A DNA stretch of 13,875 nucleotides from a bacterium (GTDB taxonomy: Bacteria > BMS3Abin14), in the NCBI GenBank assembly GCA_020352595.1, contig CP070682.1:2128756-2142630 (forward strand), in the 5' to 3' direction. Position 1 is the first letter of the stretch, and every line of letters begins with the position of its first letter. The notes below the pieces were generated by a model that had not been told where the DNA came from, made no database searches, and worked only from the letters and a program-made list of their open reading frames with translations. Positions 7,349 through 12,515 of the stretch are shown here, piece after piece. Made by a program: the position numbers and the translations under genes.

Positions 7349-7365
7349 TTGGCAAAGGTCTTGCT
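7349..7365 (+). promoter_or_regulatory. Sigma-54 (-24/-12) promoter of the peptide gene
   Basis: GG (7351-7352) and GC (7363-7364) are 10 bp apart. TGGCAAAGGTCTTGCT (from 7350) matches 10 of 12 fixed consensus positions and is followed by CTAAAA. Transcription would start near 7375, giving a leader of about 45 nt. Confidence 0.75.
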
Positions 7366-7419
7366 CTAAAACAGGAAACCGCTGGCTAAAACTCATTTTT
7401 TAAAGAAGGAGGAGTTAAG

Positions 7420-7515
7420 ATGAAGAGGTTTCTGATCGCGATGTTCGTTGTGTCCATGACCATTATGACCTGGGCCACAGTTCTTCTTGCCGACGGCGGT
7501 GGCGGAGGTCCGTAA
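7420..7515 (+). CDS. 31-residue exported or membrane peptide with Asp-Gly5-Pro tail
   Basis: I do not recognise a family. An excellent ribosome-binding site (AAGGAGGAG, 7406-7414) precedes the ATG by five bases. The product starts MKRF, has an uninterrupted hydrophobic stretch of about 19 residues (5-23) and ends ADGGGGGP. This looks like a signal sequence with the tail just after it; cleavage after Ala24 (L-L-A before Asp25) would release a seven-residue peptide of Asp, five Gly and Pro. Without cleavage it would be a single-span membrane peptide with a periplasmic Gly-rich tail. It is monocistronic: two UAS palindromes, possible IHF site, sigma-54 promoter and strong terminator serve it alone. 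A peptide-binding protein and a histidine kinase follow, suggesting a signal peptide in the communication sense; a membrane microprotein that modulates the kinase is the main alternative. Confidence 0.8.
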   Translation: MKRFLIAMFVVSMTIMTWATVLLADGGGGGP

Positions 7516-7547
7516 TACGTGCACTGACGCGGGAGCTTGGGGAAAGG

Positions 7548-7579
7548 CGGGAGGTGGCGCAGCCACCTCCCGTTTTTTT
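7548..7579 (+). terminator. Strong intrinsic terminator of the peptide gene
   Basis: A perfect 11-bp stem, CGGGAGGTGGC (7548-7558) with GCCACCTCCCG (7562-7572), a three-base loop, then seven T (7573-7579). It isolates the peptide transcript from the gene at 7706. Confidence 0.95.
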
Positions 7580-7634
7580 CAGGGGGACGGCAGGGAATTA
7601 AGGTCCGGGACCCGTGCCCACCACCGCCCCGGAG

Positions 7635-7664
7635 TTGACAGAAGCCGTCCTGCTCGGGGATGAT
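7635..7664 (+). promoter_or_regulatory. Sigma-70-type promoter candidate for the binding protein and kinase
   Basis: A consensus TTGACA (7635-7640) is followed after 18 bp by GATGAT (7659-7664), four of six bases of a -10. It is the only promoter-like signal between the terminator and the GTG at 7706. No palindrome of the UAS family and no -24/-12 element is present here. Confidence 0.5.
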
Positions 7665-7682
7665 GGTATTGCAGCCCCGAGC
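7652..7682. promoter_or_regulatory. Inverted repeat over the -10/start region
   Basis: GCTCGGGG (7652-7659) and CCCCGAGC (7675-7682) form a perfect 8-bp inverted repeat spaced 15 bp, covering the -10 and expected start of the promoter at 7635-7664. A repressor operator is plausible; an RNA hairpin would require an earlier start. Confidence 0.45.
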
Positions 7683-7705
7683 TTCCCTTTCCCGGAGGAT
7701 ACGGA

Positions 7706-9292
7706 GTGAAGACGAGATTCAACAGCGCCCTGACATGTGCCGCCATCGCTGCCCTATGCCTCATCTCGTCGGGCTCGGCCGCCGCGGATGGGGGCACCTT
7801 CCGCTTTCCCCTTTTCTACGTCCCCTCCAGCCTCGATCCGGTGAAGGAGGAGCTGGTCGACACCTACCACATCGTGCAGCAGGTCTACGATGGGCTCGTG
7901 GCTTTCGACAGGAACCTCAGGGTCGTGCCCGGGCTCGCGGAGAACTGGACGGTGAGCCGGGACGGCATGCAGTACGTCTTCACCCTCCGGAAAGGTGTCC
8001 GTTTTCACGACGGCCGGGAGGTCACAGCCCGCGACGTCGTGGCATCCCTTTCCCGGCTTTTCGACAAGGAGAACAGGACCTCCTCCAAGGAGTTCCTGTA
8101 CAGGATCAAGGGAGCGCGGGAATTTCGTGAGGGCAAGGCAAAGGGCATCAGCGGTATCCGGGCACTTTCGGACACCCGGGTGGCCGTGGAGCTGGTGGAA
8201 CCCTATGCGCCTTTCCTCTCCGCCCTCGCCATGCCCATCACAAAGATCGTTCCCGAGGGGATGATCCTGGACCCGGAGCGTCCCCTGGACAGCCATCCTG
8301 TGGGCACGGGGCCGTTCCGCTTCCACTCCTGGAAGGAGGGGACGGTGCTTCTCACGGCCAACAGGGACTATTTCGGGGGGGCGCCCCGGCTGGATGAGAT
8401 CCGTTTCGTGTTCTACCCCGGCGAGGAGAGGGAGCGCGCCTTTCCGGATTTCCTCAAGGGAGACCTGTCCGGATGCCCCCTCCCGGGCAACGCCGACCTG
8501 TCGCGCTTGAGGACAGAGGGCTATCAGGTCCTGGTCCGTCCGAGGATCTCCCTCCTGTTTTACGGCCTGAACCTGCGCAAGCCCCCTCTGGACGATCCCG
8601 ATCTGCGCAAGGCCGTCCTCCTGGCCATCGACAGGGAGACCCTCTCCAGGGAGGTGATGGCCTCCAAGTACCCCCCCGCCATGCAGATCATCCCCCAGGG
8701 GACCCCGGGGTACAGCCCGGAAAACGCCCTGGCTGTCCTGGACGCCCGAAGGGCCGCGGAGCACCTGGCCAACTCCCGGTATCCAGGGGGCAAGGGGTTG
8801 AGGGAACTGACCCTGGCCTCGGCGTCCCACTCCGACCTTGCGAAGAAGGAACTGGAGATGGTCCGGCAGGACCTTGCCAGGCTGGGCATCCCCGTAAAGC
8901 CGGTTTTCGTTGAAAGCTGGGAGGAGTTCAGGAAGGGCATCGCCGAGGGGCGATACGACATGTACCGGTATGCCATCTACGCGGACATCCCCGACCCGGA
9001 TGACCTTCTGCCCGGCATCGTGGAAACCGGCGGCTCCCACAACTTCACCGGGTACGGGAACCCGGAGGTGGATGACCTCATAAAGCGTGCCCGCGGTGAG
9101 ACCGATGCCATCAAGAGGACCTCCCTTTACAGGGCGGCCGAGAGAAAGGTCCTCGATGATGCGCCCCTCGTCCCGGTCATCTTTCTCTCCACACAGGTGG
9201 CATTCCAGAAAAACGTCAGGAACATCGAGCTTCCAGCCACGGGAACGCCCTACCTGCCCCTGATGAGAGTCACCCTCGGCACAGCGCCCTGA
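7706..9292 (+). CDS. Family 5 (peptide-type) periplasmic solute-binding protein
   Basis: The 528-residue protein is the usual length for DppA/OppA-type binding proteins. A signal peptide runs to A27 (S-A-A-A before D28), with no lipobox, so it should be soluble in the periplasm. Family marks include an early SSLDP motif, the YDGLVAFDRNLRVVPGLAENW stretch, FTLRKGVRFHDGREVTARDVV, VGTGPFRF and GLNLRKPPLDDPDLRKAVLLAIDR. Members bind di- or oligopeptides, sometimes nickel-chelates or sugars, and normally feed an ABC importer. None is encoded nearby; the next gene, 13 bp on, is a histidine kinase. A sensory role as ligand receptor for that kinase is therefore inferred. The GTG start was chosen for GGAGG seven bases upstream and the complete signal peptide. 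The ligand cannot be read from the sequence. Confidence 0.92.
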   Translation: MKTRFNSALTCAAIAALCLISSGSAAADGGTFRFPLFYVPSSLDPVKEELVDTYHIVQQVYDGLVAFDRNLRVVPGLAENWTVSRDGMQYVFTLRKGVRFHDGREVTARDVVASLSRLFDKENRTSSKEFLYRIKGAREFREGKAKGISGIRALSDTRVAVELVEPYAPFLSALAMPITKIVPEGMILDPERPLDSHPVGTGPFRFHSWKEGTVLLTANRDYFGGAPRLDEIRFVFYPGEERERAFPDFLKGDLSGCPLPGNADLSRLRTEGYQVLVRPRISLLFYGLNLRKPPLDDPDLRKAVLLAIDRETLSREVMASKYPPAMQIIPQGTPGYSPENALAVLDARRAAEHLANSRYPGGKGLRELTLASASHSDLAKKELEMVRQDLARLGIPVKPVFVESWEEFRKGIAEGRYDMYRYAIYADIPDPDDLLPGIVETGGSHNFTGYGNPEVDDLIKRARGETDAIKRTSLYRAAERKVLDDAPLVPVIFLSTQVAFQKNVRNIELPATGTPYLPLMRVTLGTAP

Positions 9293-9305
9293 TCCCCCAC
9301 CGAAC

Positions 9306-11123
9306 ATGGGCCGCACGACCATCCGGCGACGACTGACCCTCCTGTTCGGGGTGACCATAGCCCTCGTCATCGCCCTCGTGGGCTGGCTGGTGTCCCGTCA
9401 GATGACGAGGGAAATGTTCCTCCAGGCCCGGCGCGCGGGAATTGCCCTCGCAGGGAGCATGGCGGCGTCCTCTTCCAACGATTTTTTCAACTACAACTAC
9501 GTGGGTCTCGAGCAGAAGGCGGAGGAGGCTGTCCGGGATGCGGATGTGGCCTACGTGATCTTCTACGACAAGGAGGGCGCAGTGGCCGCCTTTTCCGGCC
9601 AGGGGAAGCCGGACGCGGAGACACACGTTCCCCCTCTGGAGCCGGAGGCCTTCGGTGGCGGGGATTTCAGGGTCACGGACCACCTTGTCCTGGGAAAGGA
9701 GACCAGGGGGCTGGACATCCTGGTAGCCGTGACCATGGCGGGATCCGGAACACGGTGGGGTACGGTACGGCTGGGTCTCCGGCTGGATGCCATATACTCC
9801 CGCATCGCGCGGACGAGACTCTCCATTTTTTTCCTGGGTGGCGCAGGGATCCTGCTGGGCTGGGTGCTGGCGGCCATGTTCACCAGGAGGATCACCGTCC
9901 CCCTCAAGGACCTTGTCAACGCAACGGTGAAGGTGTCCGAGGGCGAGTATGAGGTGGATCTCGACGTCAGGACCGGGGACGAGGTCCAGGACCTGGCAGA
10001 GAATTTCAGGTCCATGACGCTGCGCATCAGGGAGGCCAGACAGGCCCTGGAAGAAAACCTCAGGCAGATCAGGGAGCTCAAGTATTTCAGCGACCTCGTC
10101 CTGCTGTCCATCACGGACGGGCTCATGACGCTGGACGGCGAGGGTAAGATCGTCACCTTCAACCGCAGGGCCGAGCAGGTGCTGGGAGTCTCGAGCCAGG
10201 CCGTTCTGGGCCGTACGCCCGGTGACATATGGGGGGAGGACAGCCCCGTGACGCTCACGACCCGGGAGGATCTCCGGACCGCGGGGGCCGCTGCCTCCAG
10301 GGAGATAAGGCTCGCCATGGACGGCCAGGAGCGCACCATCGAGGTGACGACGGCCCCCATCATGGAGGCGGAGGGCCCGGCCATGGGCCTCCTCGTCCTC
10401 TTCGACGACCTGACGGAGAAAAAGCTCCTGGAGGAGAGGGTGCGCAGGGCCGACCGGCTGGCGGCCATGGGGACTTTGGCGGCGGGTCTGGCCCACGAGA
10501 TCAAGAACCCTCTCACCGCCGTCAGGGCCTTCGTCCAGATGTTCCCCGAAAGGTACGGCAGGGAGGATTTCAGGGAGAAGTTCGGCCGCATCGTACCCAG
10601 GGAGCTCGACAGGGTAAACGAACTTCTGGAGAACCTGCTCGACCTGGTACGCAAGCCGCGCATGAGCATACATCCCGTTGAGACGCGCGGCGTCATAGAC
10701 CATGTCCTGGAGATGCTGGAGCCGGAGGCGGAAAAGAGGGGCATCGTCATCAGCTGCCCGGGACGGGAAAGCAGCCCCAGAGTGCTGGCCGACGAGTCCT
10801 ATCTCACCAGGGCCCTGCACAACATCGTCCTCAACGCCATCCAGGCCATGCCGGGGGGAGGGCGCCTGACCATCGAGGCCGGGGCTGCCCGGGCCCAGGG
10901 AGGGGGCCGGACAGCGGAGATCTCCATCACCGATACGGGCCCGGGCATCCCGGAGGGTCAGGTGGGAGACATCTTCAACCCCTTCTTCACCAGCAAGGAG
11001 AAGGGAACGGGCCTGGGCCTGGCCGTCACGAACAAGATCATCGAGGACCTCGGCGGGACAGTGAGGGTCGAGACCGGGAGAGCCGTCGGCACGACCTTCC
11101 TGGTCACCCTTCCCATGCCCTGA
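9306..11123 (+). CDS. NtrB-type membrane sensor histidine kinase (HAMP-PAS-HisKA-HATPase)
   Basis: The 605-residue protein has TM1 (about 10-29), a periplasmic sensor of about 140 residues with a Cache-like pattern (VAYVIFYDKEGAVAAFSG), TM2 (about 172-192), HAMP (about 193-245), PAS (about 255-370), HisKA with phospho-acceptor H397 in GLAHEIKNPLTAVRAF, and an HATPase domain (LHNIVLNAIQAMPGGG, DTGPGIP, FTSKEKGTGLGLAV). This H-box type usually partners NtrC-family regulators, and the nearest is at 5755. The start lies 13 bp after the binding-protein stop, without a clear ribosome-binding site, so translation is probably coupled. This supports the two proteins acting as a unit: the periplasmic domain would read the binding protein. 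The kinase call is secure; partner and ligand are inferred. The 3' end is followed by a UAS palindrome, not a clear terminator. Confidence 0.95.
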   Translation: MGRTTIRRRLTLLFGVTIALVIALVGWLVSRQMTREMFLQARRAGIALAGSMAASSSNDFFNYNYVGLEQKAEEAVRDADVAYVIFYDKEGAVAAFSGQGKPDAETHVPPLEPEAFGGGDFRVTDHLVLGKETRGLDILVAVTMAGSGTRWGTVRLGLRLDAIYSRIARTRLSIFFLGGAGILLGWVLAAMFTRRITVPLKDLVNATVKVSEGEYEVDLDVRTGDEVQDLAENFRSMTLRIREARQALEENLRQIRELKYFSDLVLLSITDGLMTLDGEGKIVTFNRRAEQVLGVSSQAVLGRTPGDIWGEDSPVTLTTREDLRTAGAAASREIRLAMDGQERTIEVTTAPIMEAEGPAMGLLVLFDDLTEKKLLEERVRRADRLAAMGTLAAGLAHEIKNPLTAVRAFVQMFPERYGREDFREKFGRIVPRELDRVNELLENLLDLVRKPRMSIHPVETRGVIDHVLEMLEPEAEKRGIVISCPGRESSPRVLADESYLTRALHNIVLNAIQAMPGGGRLTIEAGAARAQGGGRTAEISITDTGPGIPEGQVGDIFNPFFTSKEKGTGLGLAVTNKIIEDLGGTVRVETGRAVGTTFLVTLPMP

Positions 11124-11163
11124 GCGGCCGGGGACCTGGAACATGCTCACCCCCTGCTGCAGT

Positions 11164-11181
11164 TGCACAAGATCGTGTGCA
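11164..11181. promoter_or_regulatory. UAS palindrome ahead of the stand-alone receiver gene
   Basis: TGCACAAGATCGTGTGCA: perfect half-sites, with GATCG in the centre as in the copy at 5524-5541. Its centre is 93 bp upstream of the -24 element at 11266. Confidence 0.77.
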
Positions 11182-11263
11182 ATGGCGGCGCGAAATTGGG
11201 TTCCCTGAGGCTCCCACAACCCTGTAATGCGTGAAAAGAAGGGCTTTTTCCCATAAAAACCTG

Positions 11264-11280
11264 TTGGTTCGATTCTTGCT
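11264..11280 (+). promoter_or_regulatory. Sigma-54 (-24/-12) promoter of the stand-alone receiver gene
   Basis: GG (11266-11267) and GC (11278-11279) are 10 bp apart. TGGTTCGATTCTTGCT (from 11265) matches 10 of 12 fixed consensus positions and, like the peptide promoter, reads CTTGCT followed by an A-rich run. The leader, of about 60 nt, contains a long C-run (11293-11300). Confidence 0.68.
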
Positions 11281-11352
11281 AAAAAACTGGCGCCCCCCCC
11301 TTGCAGCTCCCATAACGCAAACCGCAGCGATGTGCTGCTCGAAGGAGGCATC

Positions 11353-11709
11353 ATGGACGAAAAGAAGACCATACTGGTGGTGGACGACAACGAGGCGCTG
11401 GTGGATGCCCTGGAGATGTTTCTGGGGGACGATTACCTGGTCATGCCGGCCACCGACGCCTACCAGGCCCTGGAGGTCCTGAGCAGGGTCGAGCCATCCC
11501 TCATATTCCTGGACTGCTTCATGCCGGGCTACCACGGCCTGCAGCTGCTCAGGGAGATCCGGCAGATGGGTCTCTCATCCAGGGTCGTGGTCATCACCGC
11601 GGCCGAACCGGACATGGTCATGGATGACATCCGGACGCTGGGCGTGGACGGTTTCCTTCCCAAACCCTTCGAACTGAGCCAGATCCAGAGCTTCGCGTCC
11701 GCCGCCTGA
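11353..11709 (+). CDS. Stand-alone receiver-domain response regulator
   Basis: The 118-residue protein is a single receiver and nothing else: acidic pair D11/D12, phospho-acceptor D54 in LIFLDCFMPGYHG, T82 in VVITAAE, and K104 in FLPKPF. With no output domain it would act as a CheY- or Spo0F-like element: a phosphate sink, relay or protein-binding switch. The ATG is chosen over an in-frame GTG at 11332 because GAAGGAGG lies just ahead of it. It follows the kinase by 229 bp but has its own sigma-54 promoter and UAS palindrome, so its level should track the NtrC-type activator; it may tune or drain phosphate from the kinase. The fold is certain, the role inferred. Confidence 0.93.
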   Translation: MDEKKTILVVDDNEALVDALEMFLGDDYLVMPATDAYQALEVLSRVEPSLIFLDCFMPGYHGLQLLREIRQMGLSSRVVVITAAEPDMVMDDIRTLGVDGFLPKPFELSQIQSFASAA

Positions 11710-11711
11710 TA

Positions 11712-11743
11712 CGCCAGAAGGCCGGTTTTCCCGGCGGCTGGCG
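11712..11743 (+). terminator. Hairpin after the receiver gene, possible terminator
   Basis: CGCCAG (11712-11717) with CTGGCG (11738-11743), and inside it GCCGG (11721-11725) with CCGGC (11731-11735), begin two bases after the stop codon. The stem is strong, but no T-run follows, so intrinsic termination is only possible. Confidence 0.45.
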
Positions 11744-11828
11744 GCCCGCATCACGTACTTTCCGGGCACACTTTAGGACAACCATTTCAGAAAATGGGTA
11801 AGGAACTTCCCACCCGGGCCGCTCCCTG

Positions 11829-11845
11829 GCGAGGGGAAACCTCGC
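11829..11845. other. Small GC hairpin upstream of the zinc-ribbon promoter
   Basis: GCGAGG (11829-11834), GGAAA loop, CCTCGC (11840-11845), a perfect 6-bp stem. It lies about 33 bp upstream of the next -24 element, so it is outside that gene's mRNA. It could be part of a 3' end, a binding site or a small RNA. A weaker inverted repeat, CCATTT/AAATGG, precedes it at about 11782-11797. Confidence 0.3.
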
Positions 11846-11875
11846 AACCACTAGAAAAATAAGAAATTGTTAACT

Positions 11876-11892
11876 TCGGCAGGAACCTTGCT
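11876..11892 (+). promoter_or_regulatory. Sigma-54 (-24/-12) promoter of the zinc-ribbon gene
   Basis: GG (11878-11879) and GC (11890-11891) are 10 bp apart. CGGCAGGAACCTTGCT (from 11877) matches 10 of 12 fixed consensus positions. Transcription would start near 11903, about 42 nt before the ATG at 11945. No TGCACA-N6-TGTGCA site is present in the preceding 165 bp. Confidence 0.62.
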
Positions 11893-11944
11893 ATAAGGAA
11901 GGGCGGTGGGGTCAGACGCGAACATGAGCGACAGGAGGTTGAAG

Positions 11945-12133
11945 ATGAAGCTGACCACCGACTGCCCGAACTGCGACGCCGTCATCACCAGCAAGCGCGT
12001 CAACGGCCAGGACTGGTTCTTCTGCGAGTCGTGCCAGTCCATCTTCTTCTCCCACGAGAGCCTCAGGGAGAACTGGCCGTCGCTCTACCGGGCCCTGGAG
12101 CAGAAGGACAAGGAGGTGGCCTCCCGGGCATGA
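11945..12133 (+). CDS. Small zinc-ribbon protein
   Basis: A 62-residue protein with two Cys pairs, C7-PN-C10 and C27-ES-C30, the spacing of a rubredoxin-like zinc ribbon or knuckle, followed by a charged helical tail (about 38-62). Such folds bind one zinc and often mediate protein or nucleic-acid contacts; I do not recognise a specific family and give no function. The ATG at 11945 is preferred because AGGAGGT lies five bases ahead. An in-frame ATG at 11924 and GTG at 11906 lack such a site, and the GTG almost coincides with the expected transcription start. It has its own sigma-54 promoter, so it may belong to the regulon of the NtrC-type activator or of another activator outside the window. 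Confidence 0.78.
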   Translation: MKLTTDCPNCDAVITSKRVNGQDWFFCESCQSIFFSHESLRENWPSLYRALEQKDKEVASRA

Positions 12134-12219
12134 GGGGGAAGGGTGCTGCAAGGGACCCTCGACCCCGCTGCCCGAGGCTGAAAGAGTTGGAAAACTTTCC
12201 GGGCGCCAGCCAGTGCGGG

Positions 12220-12249
12220 AGGGCGTGACTATGACAGTCACGCCCTTTT
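12220..12249 (+). terminator. Intrinsic terminator after the zinc-ribbon gene
   Basis: A perfect 10-bp stem, GGGCGTGACT (12221-12230) with AGTCACGCCC (12236-12245), extended by A-T at the base, a five-base loop, then TTTT (12246-12249). It lies 87 bp after the stop codon. Confidence 0.8.
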
Positions 12250-12410
12250 GCCGTTTGGCGGTCTGATCCTCCCGGTGGTCAGGCAGAGAGGGATCCGCAG
12301 CCATGGGATCAAGGCGACCACGCCAATTCCTTTATGGAAGGAACCTCTGCCGTGCTCACTGGCTGAAGGGCCCTGTCCGAAGGGGCCGATACGACGCCAG
12401 TTCCATTTGT
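12250..12410. other. Spacer without a recognised gene
   Basis: Part of the 382-bp gap before the lipoprotein gene. It contains a short hairpin TTCCTT/AAGGAA (12327-12332/12338-12343) and a GGCCC/GGGGCC-type pairing near 12370-12387. I see no supported ORF, no tRNA and no riboswitch I can name. Confidence 0.3.
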
Positions 12411-12411
12411 T

Positions 12412-12420
12412 TGCTATAAT
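12412..12420 (+). promoter_or_regulatory. Extended -10 promoter of the lipoprotein gene
   Basis: TGCTATAAT: a consensus TATAAT with the TG extension. No good -35 is seen at 16-18 bp, as is common for extended -10 promoters. The leader would be about 90 nt. Confidence 0.55.
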
Positions 12421-12445
12421 AACACCAGATCGCCGCGAAATTCCA

Positions 12446-12462
12446 AAGCGCAAGATGCGCTT
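12446..12462 (+). other. Hairpin in the lipoprotein mRNA leader
   Basis: AAGCGCA (12446-12452), AGA loop, TGCGCTT (12456-12462), a perfect 7-bp stem about 20 nt into the predicted leader. It may stabilise or regulate the mRNA; it does not overlap the ribosome-binding site. Confidence 0.4.
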
Positions 12463-12515
12463 AAACCCGAAAAACAAGCGGATTCCAGGGTCCTGACTCA
12501 TATTGGGGGTGCATT

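Noticed and set aside
7754..9370. Long minus-strand open frame opposite the solute-binding protein
   Set aside because: Antisense shadow of a gene with clear family motifs; low-complexity Gly/Val/Asp-rich translation and no ribosome-binding site.
11289..11304. Second -24/-12-like pair just after the promoter at 11266
   Set aside because: GG and GC are 12 bp apart instead of 10, which sigma-54 does not normally tolerate.
9270..11390. Very long minus-strand open frame opposite the kinase
   Set aside because: It lies antisense to a kinase with all expected motifs, its translation shows no recognisable domain, and long antisense open frames are common in GC-rich coding DNA.
11740..11850. Possible c-di-GMP (GEMM) riboswitch
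   Set aside because: There is a loose resemblance (GGACAACC, GAAAA, GGGAAACC), but the conserved GEMM core was not found, and the region ends upstream of the next gene's promoter, so it could not be in that mRNA.
12248..12496. 82-codon plus-strand frame (and an 87-codon frame opposite) before the lipoprotein gene
   Set aside because: It begins inside the terminator's T-run, lacks a ribosome-binding site, shows no family pattern and overlaps the promoter of the lipoprotein gene.
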